From Spirosoma oryzicola (GTDB lineage: Bacteria; Bacteroidota; Bacteroidia; Cytophagales; Spirosomataceae): a stretch of 64,000 nucleotides of DNA. Location: contig NZ_CP089538.1 in assembly GCF_021233055.1 (NCBI RefSeq), forward strand, positions 911,501 through 975,500. Reading direction: 5' to 3'. The notes under the pieces are model-generated. The model was not told the origin of the DNA, ran no database searches, and saw only the letters and a program-made list of their open reading frames with translations. This document shows positions 35,454 to 44,661 of this stretch, in pieces; positions within the stretch are counted from its first letter, which is position 1; each line of letters begins with the position of its first letter. The position numbers and the translations under genes are program-made.

Positions 35454-36494
35454 ATGTCAACTGTAACGATTGCCCCACTCGCTGAAAGCCTCCCTGCTTT
35501 CTTAGACGCTAACGATTTTTCGGCCATTGCTGTCATCGCCGACAACCATACCTTCCGTTTCTGCTATCCCGACCTAAAAGCGGTGCTACCCAAGCACACA
35601 CTCGTTCGGATCAAGGCCGGGGAAGAACAAAAACACATTGCTACCTGTGAATTGATCTGGGATGCATTGACGCGCGCTAATTTTGACCGTCATGCGTTGG
35701 TCATCAATCTCGGTGGCGGTGTTATTGGGGATATGGGCGGCTTCTGCGCGGCTACTTACAAGCGCGGTATTGCCTTCGCGCAGGTTCCTACAACGCTGCT
35801 CTCGCAAGTTGACGCCAGTGTCGGCGGTAAACTCGGTATTGATTTTCGCGGTTTTAAAAACCACATCGGGGTATTTCAGCAACCCAATACGGTACTGATC
35901 GATACGGCGTTTCTGGCTACGCTGCCCGAACGCGAGCTTCGTTCGGGCTTTGCCGAGATTATTAAACACTGTCTTATTGCCGATGCGGCCATGTGGGACG
36001 AAATTCGTCGGCGCGATCTCGACGAACAGGACTGGTCGGCTCTGGTCGCTCACTCGGTTGCGGTAAAGCAGCGGGTAGTGGAGCAGGACCCGACGGAGAA
36101 GGGACTACGTAAAATTCTGAACTTCGGCCATACGCTGGGTCATGCCGTCGAAACCTACTTTTTGACCCAACCCCGGAAGCGGCTGTTACACGGTGAAGCC
36201 ATTGCGGTGGGTATGGTCGCCGAAGCGTACATCGCTTTTCACAAAAAGATGATCGACGAAAATTTGCTGACTCAAATCGAAGAATACGTGTTTGCCGTAT
36301 ATGGAAATATCCGACTAACTGATGCAGACATTGAACCGATTCTGGCGCTTACGTTGCAGGACAAAAAAAACCGGGGAAATCAGGTTCGCATGGCCCTGCT
36401 GGATGGACCCGGCAGTTGTGCATTCGATGTGTCGGTTACCGCTGCCGAAATGCGCCGTGGGGTCGAGTTTTACCGGGGGGTAAATAAGCATTAA
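35454..36494 (+). CDS. aroB: 3-dehydroquinate synthase
   Basis: The 346-residue enzyme makes the second shikimate-pathway intermediate from DAHP. The NAD site GGGVIGDMGGFCAATYKRG (residues 87-104) and the metal ligands E168, H230 and H246 (GFAEIIKHCLI; NFGHTLGHAVE; LLHGEAIAVGM) are present. The length is normal. It is alone on its strand between the MFS gene and a DUF4136 lipoprotein gene. A run of eight A bases (codons for DKKN, near 36363) is a minor slippage risk. Confidence 0.96.
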   Translation: MSTVTIAPLAESLPAFLDANDFSAIAVIADNHTFRFCYPDLKAVLPKHTLVRIKAGEEQKHIATCELIWDALTRANFDRHALVINLGGGVIGDMGGFCAATYKRGIAFAQVPTTLLSQVDASVGGKLGIDFRGFKNHIGVFQQPNTVLIDTAFLATLPERELRSGFAEIIKHCLIADAAMWDEIRRRDLDEQDWSALVAHSVAVKQRVVEQDPTEKGLRKILNFGHTLGHAVETYFLTQPRKRLLHGEAIAVGMVAEAYIAFHKKMIDENLLTQIEEYVFAVYGNIRLTDADIEPILALTLQDKKNRGNQVRMALLDGPGSCAFDVSVTAAEMRRGVEFYRGVNKH

Positions 36495-36511
36495 AATTTG
36501 GCAATATCCAG

Positions 36512-36541
36512 TTGCTTACCAAACATTTACGATTATATTTG
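36512..36541 (+). promoter_or_regulatory. Promoter of the DUF4136 lipoprotein gene
   Basis: TTG (36512-36514), a 19-base spacer and TATATTTG (36534-36541) match the Bacteroidota promoter. The predicted start near 36546 leaves a leader of about 70 bases. Confidence 0.6.
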
Positions 36542-36615
36542 GGTTCGACCAGAAGATTGATTCCGCTACTAATTATTCCTAGTATTTCATTGAAAAAACT
36601 TTTACGAGCTGGTGT

Positions 36616-37149
36616 ATGAAAAAGTGCGTTGGTGTTTTGTTTGTACTAGCTATTGTGGCTATGGCGGGCTGTTCGCCCAGTAGGTTGTTTGTGGAGCATG
36701 ATTATAGCTACGAGGGCCATTTCAAGAACTACGAATCGTTTAATTTTTTAGAGTGTGAATTTGTCGATTCAACGTTGCTTTGCTCCGATATCCAGGATGC
36801 AATCCGTCACCAGATGGAAGCACGTGGCTACCGGGTCAGCAACCGCAATCCGAACCTGCTAATCTCGTATAACATCTTCCGTTCCGACCTGCGGTTCCGG
36901 GGCTATCAACAGCCGGTTATCAAAGACTGGGTGGTTCGGGAAGATGATGATGCAACGTACAAGCGTATTGATTACAACCTGGATGAAGGAACATTGATGA
37001 TTTCGTTGATCGACGCAGAGTCGTATCAGGTTATCTGGAAAGGCTACGCGTCGAAGATGATGCGTAATCCGAACTTCAAGAATAATTATTTCAAAGGGAT
37101 CGTTCGATCTATCTTCGACCAGTATCCTTTGATGGCAACGGTGAAATAA
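36616..37149 (+). CDS. DUF4136-like lipoprotein
   Basis: A 177-residue lipoprotein with the lipobox MAGC (C19). The rest resembles DUF4136: the YSYEGHFKNYESFNFLE beginning, IQDAIRHQMEARGYRVSNRNPNLLISYNI in the middle and a final strand with IWKGYASKMM. The family is common in Bacteroidota and probably periplasmic, of unknown function. It has its own promoter and is followed by a strong hairpin. Confidence 0.82.
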   Translation: MKKCVGVLFVLAIVAMAGCSPSRLFVEHDYSYEGHFKNYESFNFLECEFVDSTLLCSDIQDAIRHQMEARGYRVSNRNPNLLISYNIFRSDLRFRGYQQPVIKDWVVREDDDATYKRIDYNLDEGTLMISLIDAESYQVIWKGYASKMMRNPNFKNNYFKGIVRSIFDQYPLMATVK

Positions 37150-37186
37150 GCAACGCGAACAGAGTGTTCGTATATCGATAACAAAC

Positions 37187-37215
37187 GAACGGCGAGACAC
37201 ACTGTCTCGCCGTTC
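37187..37215. terminator. Terminator-like hairpin between DUF4136 gene and gldA
   Basis: Perfect 13-base GC-rich arms GAACGGCGAGACA (37187-37199) and TGTCTCGCCGTTC (37203-37215) around a 3-base loop. There is no T tract, so it may be a barrier rather than a classic terminator. Confidence 0.7.
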
Positions 37216-37295
37216 TGCATTCCATACGCTTACTCGTTCTTCTATAGGACAGTTCTTCTATTGCGGACAGGATGTCGGTATACCACGTCACCGCG

Positions 37296-38216
37296 TTACT
37301 TGGTGAGTTCTTTAAAGATTCCTTCCAATGAGTTTTCCTGTTGACGCAAGCCAACAAGTGTTAGGTTCTGGTCGGCGGCCAGTCGAAAAATTGATGCCCG
37401 TAGATCGGTGTTCGCGACGGCTGTAATCCGGTATTGTCCCTGGCCTAGCGGCTCTACCCGTTGCACTCCCGTGACAGTCGTCAGTACATCAGAACTGGCT
37501 AATTCATCTTCAAACTCGGCAACGACAACGATTACACCTTCTCCCGCTGATGCGCTTCTCAGCTGATTCAACGAGCCATCCGCGACAATCTGACCCCGGT
37601 TGATAATGACGACACGGTCACAAACGGCTTCGACTTCCTGCATGATGTGCGTGGAGAAAAGTACGGTTTTGTCGCGACCGGCTTCACGGATCACCTGACG
37701 AATCTCAGCTAGTTGATTTGGGTCCAGACCCGTTGTTGGTTCATCTAGGATTAGTACGGGTGGGTTGTGAAGCAGGGCCTGGGCTAAGCCAACCCGCTGC
37801 CGGTACCCTTTTGACAGTTGTCCAATCTTTTTATGCTGCTCGCGTCCTAAACCAACCAGGTCGATCATATCGGAAATGCGCCGGGTCAGGTTTGCGCCAT
37901 GTAGACCGTGGAGGGAACCCGCAAAGCGCAGGTACTCCTTGACGTATAAATCGAGATAAAGTGGGTTGTGCTCGGGTAAATAACCTACACTCCGACGGAC
38001 GTCCATCGGGTTCGTTCGCACGTCAAAGCCATTCACTTCGACCGTGCCATCGGTTGGGGGCAGGTAGCCAGTGGCAATTTTCATGGTGGTCGATTTTCCC
38101 GCACCATTGGGTCCCAGGAAGCCGACAATTTCGCCCGGCTGTACGGTCAGCGAAATCTGGTTGACAGCCCGCTGGCTATTGTATTCTTTCGTAAGGTTCT
38201 GAACTCGAATGGACAT
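37296..38216 (-). CDS. gldA: Gliding-motility ABC transporter ATPase GldA
   Basis: The 306-residue ATPase has Walker A GPNGAGKST near residue 35, the signature LSKGYRQRVGLAQAL and Walker B VLILDEP. The N-terminus MSIRVQNLTKEYNSQRAVN and the C-terminal extension after FSTHIMQEVEAVCDRVVIINRG fit GldA, which with GldF and GldG forms an ABC transporter needed for gliding in Flavobacterium-like species. gldF and gldG are not in the window. A general ABC-2 export ATPase is the alternative. Confidence 0.82.
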   Translation of the reverse strand: MSIRVQNLTKEYNSQRAVNQISLTVQPGEIVGFLGPNGAGKSTTMKIATGYLPPTDGTVEVNGFDVRTNPMDVRRSVGYLPEHNPLYLDLYVKEYLRFAGSLHGLHGANLTRRISDMIDLVGLGREQHKKIGQLSKGYRQRVGLAQALLHNPPVLILDEPTTGLDPNQLAEIRQVIREAGRDKTVLFSTHIMQEVEAVCDRVVIINRGQIVADGSLNQLRSASAGEGVIVVVAEFEDELASSDVLTTVTGVQRVEPLGQGQYRITAVANTDLRASIFRLAADQNLTLVGLRQQENSLEGIFKELTK

Positions 38217-38415
38217 GGTATCGCTGAATTATTGGACAACTGACCAAGGCGGATGCTACAGACAGGACTGTTGCCGATAGTATGTGTATTGTCCAACATC
38301 CTGTATCTAACGTCCAAAGTCCTGTATTGAATGTGAAAGCAACGTACAAAAAACCGGAAAGAATTTCTATTTTTAGCGTTTAACGGGAATAGACACCGTT
38401 TTTTATAACCTGTAC

Positions 38416-40098
38416 ATGTCCATTTTTCGCAAAAAGACCGTCCGGCAAATTTTGAGCGATGCCGAAGAGGGCGAGTCGAGCAAGCTGGTAAAGACACTGG
38501 GTGTTCGTGATTTGACGTCGTTTGGTATTGCCGCTATCATTGGTGCTGGTATTTTCAGTACAATCGGGTTGGCCAGCTACAACGGCGGACCCGCGGTGTC
38601 CCTGCTTTTTGTTTTTACGGCAATTGCCTGCGTGTTTACGGCGCTTAGTTACGCACAGTTTGCCAGCACAGTACCCGTGAGCGGTAGTGCCTACACCTAC
38701 GCATATGTCGCGTTCGGTGAGATTTTTGCCTGGGTAATCGGTTGGGCGCTGATTCTGGAATATGCGGTTAGTAACATGGTCGTGGCGATTTCGTGGTCCG
38801 AATATTTCACGTCCATGCTCAGCGGTTTCGGTATTACGTTTCCTAAATATTTGGCGACCGATTACGGCTCGGCAACTGCCGCGTTCGAACTGGTTCAGCA
38901 GGCAAAACAAAGTGGTACGGCCCTGAGCGAGATCCCTGAAAATACACGGCTGCTGGCTGATGCGTACCTAAATGCCCCCGCACTCGGTAGTTTGAAACTG
39001 ATCGCTAATCTTCCCGCCGGAGCCGTTACCGTCCTGATTACGGCGCTGGTTTACATCGGTATTAAAGAATCGCGGACGGCCAGCAATATTCTGGTTGTAC
39101 TGAAGCTGGCGGTTATCGGACTGGTAATCGGCGTAGGGGCTTTTTACGTGAAACCCGCCAACTGGTCGCCCTTTGCGCCAAACGGCATGTCGGGTGTACT
39201 GAGTGGGGTCGCATCGGTATTTTTCGCCTTTATTGGCTTCGATTCCATTTCAACGACCGCCGAAGAGTGTAAAAATCCACAACGCGACATGCCCCGCGCT
39301 ATGTTGTACTGTTTGACCATCTGTACGGTTCTGTACGTGTTAATTACGCTGGTCTTGACCGGTATGGTCAATTACAAAGAGCTGGGGGTAAGCGATCCTC
39401 TCGCGTACGTGTTCCAGAAAGTCAACCTCGATTTTGTGGCCGGTATCATATCCGTAAGCGCCGTCGTTGCCATCACCAGCGCGTTGCTTGTGTATCAGCT
39501 CGGCCAGCCGCGCATCTGGATGACCATGAGCCGTGATGGTTTGCTCTGGAAACGATTTGCCACTATCCACCCCAAGTTCAAAACCCCATCCTTTGCGACC
39601 ATCATTACGGGCGTTATCGTTGCTATTCCGTCCATGTTCATGGATCTTAAGTTTTTTGTCGATCTGACGAGCGTAGGGACGTTTTTCGCGTTTATTCTAG
39701 TCTGCGCAGGTATCCTGTTTCTGGATGCGAAAGGATTATCGGCACAGTCCAAGTTCAAGGTTCCGTACGTAAACGGGAAATACATCATTGGTTTGGTTTT
39801 GCTAGCCGCCTTCACTTATTCGCTGACGGGGTCCAACTTGCTGGAAACCCTCGAAAGCAAACCACTCCTGTTTGTGTTCTGGGGCGTGTGGGTGGTGCTA
39901 GCCGTGCAGGGATTCCGGCATAATTTTTCGCTGCTTCCTGTGATCGGCATTTTAACGAACCTGTACCTGATGACCGAACTTGGCGCAAGTAACTGGCAGA
40001 TCTTCGGAATCTGGCTTGCTATTGGCTTGGTCATCTATTTCTCGTACGGATTTCGAAGAAGCAAGCTGGCGAAGCAGGAAGATAGCGTCGGTGTGTAA
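38416..40098 (+). CDS. Amino-acid permease (APC superfamily, cationic type)
   Basis: The 560-residue protein has about 12-14 helices. GIAAIIGAGIFSTIGLASYNGGPAVSLLF, then SAYTYAYVAFGEIFAWVIGW and FFAFIGFDSISTTAEECKNPQRDMPRAML, are hallmarks of the CAT-type amino-acid transporters. It should bring amino acids into the cell. It diverges from gldA, and its stop codon directly abuts the TonB stop codon of the opposite strand. Confidence 0.9.
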   Translation: MSIFRKKTVRQILSDAEEGESSKLVKTLGVRDLTSFGIAAIIGAGIFSTIGLASYNGGPAVSLLFVFTAIACVFTALSYAQFASTVPVSGSAYTYAYVAFGEIFAWVIGWALILEYAVSNMVVAISWSEYFTSMLSGFGITFPKYLATDYGSATAAFELVQQAKQSGTALSEIPENTRLLADAYLNAPALGSLKLIANLPAGAVTVLITALVYIGIKESRTASNILVVLKLAVIGLVIGVGAFYVKPANWSPFAPNGMSGVLSGVASVFFAFIGFDSISTTAEECKNPQRDMPRAMLYCLTICTVLYVLITLVLTGMVNYKELGVSDPLAYVFQKVNLDFVAGIISVSAVVAITSALLVYQLGQPRIWMTMSRDGLLWKRFATIHPKFKTPSFATIITGVIVAIPSMFMDLKFFVDLTSVGTFFAFILVCAGILFLDAKGLSAQSKFKVPYVNGKYIIGLVLLAAFTYSLTGSNLLETLESKPLLFVFWGVWVVLAVQGFRHNFSLLPVIGILTNLYLMTELGASNWQIFGIWLAIGLVIYFSYGFRRSKLAKQEDSVGV

Positions 40099-40920
40099 TC
40101 ATTCCAGTGTAAAAGCGATGGGCAAGTTGTACTTAACCCGGACCGGGCGGCCCGACTGTTTCCCCGGTTTCCAGCGGGGCATCTTCTGAACAACCCGAAT
40201 GGCTTCTTCATCGCAGCCGAAGCCAATTCCTTTCAGAAGCTGTACGTCCGTGAGACTACCGTCGGAATTGACCACGAAGCTCACGAAAACACGACCCGAA
40301 ACACCTGCCGAAGCCGCCGAGCGAGGATACTGTAAATTTTTTGATAAAAAGCTACGCATCGCTTCGAGGCCGCCGGGGTATTCGGGTTGCTGCTCGACGC
40401 CAATAAAAATTTCCTCTGTCTTTGGGGCGACTTCGAGTGCGTGTTCAACGATAGTAGGAGCGCTGGCTTCGGGAGCGGTAATCACTTCCACATCACCGGT
40501 TCCCTCGGCGGTTTGGGTGCCAGACGTTGCGTTCTGAAGCTCGTCCGTTGTTGGGGGTAAGGTTTCCTCCACGACCTCTGCCTCGGGCATGACCACCAGT
40601 GGCAAATTACGAACCGTATTCACGGCGGGAGCCTGCTCCACGGGTGGCAATTGAATCGGCGGTTCGACGGGCGGCTCCGCTAGTTTTGTCAGCGTAACTT
40701 CCGTTTCTACGTGCTGATCAGCCAGCAGATTTTTTGGCCAGAACCGGTTGTATAAAACGGGAGCCGACAAACCGATTACAAACAAGCCAATACCGACCCC
40801 CAGCGCGCGGGTAAGCGTTGATCGGTACGTCTGGCGTAAGTTGAAAGCGCCGTATGCCTGGTTGCGAGTCTGAAAAATGATCTCGTCGAATGTAAGTGCA
40901 GTCGCATTGGATTGATGCAT
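40099..40920 (-). CDS. Energy transducer TonB
   Basis: The 273-residue protein has one membrane helix near residues 38-58 (GVGIGLFVIGLSAPVLY), a Pro/Glu-rich periplasmic linker and a C-terminal TonB domain (QQPEYPGGLEAMRSFLSKNL, GRVFVSFVVNSDGSLTDV, MPRWKPGKQSGRPVRVKY). It passes inner-membrane energy to SusC-like receptors such as those at 28269 and possibly 56923. The start of the chain (TFDEIIFQTRNQAYGAFNLRQTY) is typical of Bacteroidota TonB. No exbB/exbD nearby. No base separates its stop from that of the permease gene. Confidence 0.92.
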   Translation of the reverse strand: MHQSNATALTFDEIIFQTRNQAYGAFNLRQTYRSTLTRALGVGIGLFVIGLSAPVLYNRFWPKNLLADQHVETEVTLTKLAEPPVEPPIQLPPVEQAPAVNTVRNLPLVVMPEAEVVEETLPPTTDELQNATSGTQTAEGTGDVEVITAPEASAPTIVEHALEVAPKTEEIFIGVEQQPEYPGGLEAMRSFLSKNLQYPRSAASAGVSGRVFVSFVVNSDGSLTDVQLLKGIGFGCDEEAIRVVQKMPRWKPGKQSGRPVRVKYNLPIAFTLE

Positions 40921-40982
40921 GACCTTGTGCGGTTTGGTGTATACCGCATAGATGGCCAGCTATACTGAATTCCATAACAGCT

Positions 40983-41768
40983 CTACAGACTGTCGTACTG
41001 CTTCATCACGAGCACTGCATCCGCTTCGGTATTGACAGAAAGGTTTTCGGCCTTCACATAAGCTTTTAACGCGTTCTTATGGTCGCCCAGCGAATCGAGC
41101 AAGGCTTTCTGTGATAATTTGATTTTACTCAGCGTTTGGTCAGGTTTCAGAATGTAATACGAATAAACATCCTTGAATGAGTCGTAGCGTACTCCGGTCG
41201 AATAAGGGTCTTTATAATCGGCTTGCTTAAATCGCTTCAGAACCCGTTTCAGAAGTGCGCTTTTACCCTGGTACAGAACTAGGAAATACCCTTCCTTTAA
41301 TGTTTCATCATCGGTTTTAACGGCTGGCAAGCGTTTGAACAGGTACGATTGACCATCATTATCGTTTAATCGGAACGACTTCACCTGATCCGCGTTGACA
41401 ATGATTGAATCGTTACCGACCCACGTCCGCAGCAGGATCAAATGCTGGCGAAAGGCGTCAAACTTAATCGGCACTTCCGTGTAGTTCTGCCCAGCTGTCA
41501 TTTCAATTTGCCCTTTGTGCCACGCTGGCAAAAAATACGGCGTTCCGCGTAATCCTTCGTATCGATGATCGATGGTAATAACCGTTGTTGGCCCTGTTCC
41601 AGCACCAACAATCTGATCACTATTGGAGAAGGTTTCGTAGCCGTTGCGCCGGGTATTTGGGTTCAATACTACTACACCCCGATTTTTTGTTTTTGTTGTA
41701 TCGCGGATCTGGGCGTCTGCATTTGTGTACAGAAGCGCAAGCAACATAGGGAACAGCAACAATTTCAT
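40983..41768 (-). CDS. Secreted protein of unknown function, paralog 1
   Basis: A 261-residue protein with a signal peptide (MKLLLFPMLLALLYTNADAQ). No family is recognised. It shares its layout and much sequence with the next gene upstream (41845-42567): RYEGLRGTPYFLPAWHKGQ, then LKEGYFLVLYQGKSALLKRVLKRFKQADYK, SYYILKPDQTLSKIKLSQKALLDSLGDHK and the final VMKQYDSL. It is probably periplasmic or outer-membrane linked. The two genes lie 76 bases apart on the same strand and follow the TonB gene's promoter region, but any link to TonB is only by position. Confidence 0.75.
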   Translation of the reverse strand: MKLLLFPMLLALLYTNADAQIRDTTKTKNRGVVVLNPNTRRNGYETFSNSDQIVGAGTGPTTVITIDHRYEGLRGTPYFLPAWHKGQIEMTAGQNYTEVPIKFDAFRQHLILLRTWVGNDSIIVNADQVKSFRLNDNDGQSYLFKRLPAVKTDDETLKEGYFLVLYQGKSALLKRVLKRFKQADYKDPYSTGVRYDSFKDVYSYYILKPDQTLSKIKLSQKALLDSLGDHKNALKAYVKAENLSVNTEADAVLVMKQYDSL

Positions 41769-41844
41769 GGGGATAGGAATAATTACTGTTCAATATAACT
41801 AATCAGTAAATAAATAGCAATTAATAAAGCCGAGTTAGCCTATT

Positions 41845-42567
41845 TTATAAACTATCGTACTGCTTAACAAGCGTTATCGCGTCTTCTTCCGATTTGAAGC
41901 TAAGCTTTTGCTGATCGATAAACGCTTTGAGGCCGCTTTCTTTGTCGCTCAGCGCGTCGAGAAAGGCTTTTTTTGAGAGTTTAATCTTGGTTAATGTCTG
42001 ATCCGGTTTGAGCAGATAGTAGGAGAACGCGTCGCCGTACGAATCATACCGTATGTCTGCCGAGTAGCCGCCTTTGTAATCAGCGGGCTTGAATGTTTTT
42101 GCAATTCGCTTAAGCAGGGCTGTTTTTCCTTCGTACAAGATTAGAAAATAGCCGTCTTTTACGTCATTGTCAGTGACTTTAGCTGATGGGTATCGGCTAA
42201 ACAAATACGGTTGTCCGTTGGAAGTGGTCAACAAAAACCGGTTTACGGTCTGGCGGTCGATAATGATCGAATCATTACCCGATTTAGGTCGGAGGAGGAG
42301 CAGCGCCTGCCGGTAAGCATCAAACTTAAGCGGTACATCTTTGTACTGGCGACCATCGCGCAGGCTAACCTGGCCGTTGGACCAACCGGGCAAAAAGTAA
42401 GGCGACCCGTGCTGACCCTCGTAGCGGGCATCGACCTTGAAGATCAGCGGTCCGGTAGACGGGTTGTTCAGGTTGTTAAGACGCAGGTCAACAGTAGGGT
42501 CAGTGACTGCCTGCGCCCGGGCGACTTCGCTTAGCACGACCAGAAAGCAGATGGATAGATAGTTCAT
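41845..42567 (-). CDS. Secreted protein of unknown function, paralog 2
   Basis: A 240-residue protein with a signal peptide (MNYLSICFLVVLSEVARAQ). It is the tandem paralog of the gene at 40983-41768, sharing RYEGQHGSPYFLPGWSNGQ, DGYFLILYEGKTALLKR, SYYLLKPDQTLTKIKLSKKAFLDAL and the identical end KQYDSL. The main difference is a shorter N-terminal region. Strong conservation of the lysine-rich C-terminal half suggests a common function, which I cannot name. Confidence 0.75.
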   Translation of the reverse strand: MNYLSICFLVVLSEVARAQAVTDPTVDLRLNNLNNPSTGPLIFKVDARYEGQHGSPYFLPGWSNGQVSLRDGRQYKDVPLKFDAYRQALLLLRPKSGNDSIIIDRQTVNRFLLTTSNGQPYLFSRYPSAKVTDNDVKDGYFLILYEGKTALLKRIAKTFKPADYKGGYSADIRYDSYGDAFSYYLLKPDQTLTKIKLSKKAFLDALSDKESGLKAFIDQQKLSFKSEEDAITLVKQYDSL

Positions 42568-42605
42568 ACGTTACAGCGCAGTAGCGTTCGAAATGATAAT
42601 AAACA

Positions 42606-42658
42606 GAAAGCCGTGCCAGGCTTCTGATGTCACTCAAAATAACCATAGCACGGCTTTC
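42606..42658 (-). terminator. Terminator of the carboxynorspermidine synthase-like gene
   Basis: Perfect 11-base arms GAAAGCCGTGC (42606-42616) and GCACGGCTTTC (42648-42658) around a 31-base loop, with a T-rich run after it on the minus strand. It is 18 bases past the stop. Confidence 0.65.
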
Positions 42659-42676
42659 AATGCAAGCGATCAGGCA

Positions 42677-43885
42677 CTAATACTCGTGCGGCAGCGGTAC
42701 ATCGACGCGCTCATTGACCGGTAAACCTTGCTTGTTCATTTGCTCGATGAACGGATCTGGGTCCAGTTCTTCGCAGTTCCAGACGCCGGGTTTCAGCCAA
42801 ACGCCTGTAACGATCAACATAGCGCCGATCATGGCCGGGACGCCCGTCGTGTAACTAACGGCTTGGCCCCGCACTTCGCGGTAGGTTTCAGCATGATCGC
42901 AGTTGTTCCAGATGTAGTACGTGCGGTCAGCACCGTCTTTTACGCCTTTGATCTGGCAGCCGATGCTGGTCTGACCCGTATAGTTTTCACCAAGCGTGTC
43001 GGGAGCTGGTAGAACCGCTTTCAGAAATTCAAGCGGTACGATGTCCATTCCGTTGAATTTCACCGGGTCGATGCGGGTCATTCCCACATTTTGCAGCACT
43101 TCGAGGTGGGTCAGGTAAGCCTGTCCGAAGGTCATCCAGAACCGCGCCCGTTTCAGCGTCGGAAAATTTTTGACCAGCGATTCCAATTCTTCGTGATACA
43201 GAACATACGACTCACGCGGACCGATTTCGGGGTAATCGATTGGCTTGTGAATGCTCATGGCTGGAATCTCGACCCATTCACCATTTTCCCAGTAACGACC
43301 CGGTTGTGTAATCTCGCGAATGTTGATTTCGGGGTTGAAATTCGTCGCAAACGCTTTTCCGTGATTACCGGCGTTGCAGTCAACAATGTCCAGGTAATCC
43401 ATCCGGTCGAAGTGATGCTTGTTGGCATAAGCCGTGAACACCTGCGTAGCGCCGGGGTCGAAGCCACAGCCCAGCAGGGCCATTAAGCCGGCTTGTTCAA
43501 ACCGCTCTTTGTAAGCCCACTGCCAGCTATACTCAAATTTAGCGACATCTTTAGGTTCGTAGTTTGCCGTGTCCATGTAATGAACACCCGCTTCCAGACA
43601 GGCATCCATGATCGGTAAGTCCTGATAGGGTAGGGCTACGTTGATAACCAAAAACGGGTTAAACGACCGAATGAGCGATACCACTTCCGCAACGACATCG
43701 GCGTCTACCTGAGCCGTCTGCACCGTTACGCCGTGCATCTCCTGAATTTCGGCTGCAATTCGGTCGCATTTGGACTTGGTGCGACTAGCCAGCATTATAT
43801 TCGTGAAGACTTCGTTGTTCATTGCGCACTTATGCGCAACGACACTACCAACTCCGCCCGCTCCAATAATGAGCACATTTGCCAT
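42677..43885 (-). CDS. Saccharopine dehydrogenase-family enzyme, probable carboxynorspermidine synthase
   Basis: The 402-residue protein has an N-terminal Rossmann fold (ANVLIIGAGGVGSVVAHKCAM) and the C-terminal domain of saccharopine dehydrogenase relatives. VINVALPYQDLPIMDACLEAGVHYMDTANYEP and LLGCGFDPGATQVFTAYA are close to the carboxynorspermidine (carboxyspermidine) synthases that make polyamines in many Bacteroidota. The decarboxylase partner (nspC) is not in the window. The frame opens 26 codons earlier, but MANVLII at 43885 is the usual start, just past a promoter element. Confidence 0.82.
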   Translation of the reverse strand: MANVLIIGAGGVGSVVAHKCAMNNEVFTNIMLASRTKSKCDRIAAEIQEMHGVTVQTAQVDADVVAEVVSLIRSFNPFLVINVALPYQDLPIMDACLEAGVHYMDTANYEPKDVAKFEYSWQWAYKERFEQAGLMALLGCGFDPGATQVFTAYANKHHFDRMDYLDIVDCNAGNHGKAFATNFNPEINIREITQPGRYWENGEWVEIPAMSIHKPIDYPEIGPRESYVLYHEELESLVKNFPTLKRARFWMTFGQAYLTHLEVLQNVGMTRIDPVKFNGMDIVPLEFLKAVLPAPDTLGENYTGQTSIGCQIKGVKDGADRTYYIWNNCDHAETYREVRGQAVSYTTGVPAMIGAMLIVTGVWLKPGVWNCEELDPDPFIEQMNKQGLPVNERVDVPLPHEY

Positions 43886-43910
43886 ATTGTTATGATCAGA
43901 TTTTTGGCCG

Positions 43911-43918
43911 CAAAGATA
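43911..43918 (-). promoter_or_regulatory. -7 element for the 42677-43885 gene
   Basis: TATCTTTG on the minus strand, 26 bases upstream of the ATG at 43885, matches TAnnTTTG. It supports that ATG over an upstream start. No good -33 element seen. Confidence 0.42.
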
Positions 43919-44084
43919 AAGAAAGTCGGGCAGAGAGTCGGTTAATAGATTGTGATCTCGCACAAACCGGACTAGCGGACGACTTCACTCTACCTCTAAT
44001 TACTCGCTGACGAATTTGTCGGCAAACAAACTGCCGGTTTATTTGTTTATTAACTTACTAAGCTGTTGTAAGCTGCTCTTTATT

Positions 44085-44516
44085 ATGAAATTTATCTCTT
44101 CTGCCGGCTCTTTCGAATTTTCCATAGTGGGTTATGGTGCCAAGACCACAAACTGGCGCGAACGTAACAATTTGCAGTGCCAGGTATCAACGATCTGGCG
44201 GCAGCACCACGATTCGCAGGCGACCCCGTTGCAAACGTGGGAGGTTCAGCGTCTGCTGAGCGGCTTGCGTTCGCTCTCGCACAAAGCAGCCAATCATATT
44301 ACCCTGACGTTCTCTCAGTCTGGGCTAAGCCTTGACGCGACGGCGTTGCCCGGTGATAAATATCGGTTGCAGATTCAACTGGACCATGCTTTGACGCCAG
44401 CCTGGCATCCTTACCCCGATTTTCCGCTGGAAATGGATATGGTGCTCAACCGAAAACAACTGGATGAAGCGATCCGGGATCTGTCGGGACAGCTGGCTAC
44501 GTATCCGGAGCGGTAG
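44085..44516 (+). CDS. Small protein, possibly WapI-like immunity family, paralog 1
   Basis: A 143-residue cytoplasmic protein of unknown function. The layout (strand, TNWRERNNLQCQVSTIW, PLQTWEVQRLLSGLRSL, a beta-rich half and an ending helix RKQLDEAIRDLSGQLATYPER) recalls the small immunity-like WapI family. That resemblance is from pattern only. The frame extends 23 codons further upstream; MKFISS at 44085 is the more natural start. The next gene encodes a diverged paralog. Confidence 0.6.
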   Translation: MKFISSAGSFEFSIVGYGAKTTNWRERNNLQCQVSTIWRQHHDSQATPLQTWEVQRLLSGLRSLSHKAANHITLTFSQSGLSLDATALPGDKYRLQIQLDHALTPAWHPYPDFPLEMDMVLNRKQLDEAIRDLSGQLATYPER

Positions 44517-44661
44517 ACCAAACTGCCCAGAGAGAAACCTTTTTGTAAGTACGCGAGCTTGTTAAGTTTTGCTTTCTATACGTTCGGATCTACTTTTGAC
44601 GTATATACATGGCGTTAGATACGCTCATGTTTTCATGTCTTGCTAAATAGACCCTGAGCTT

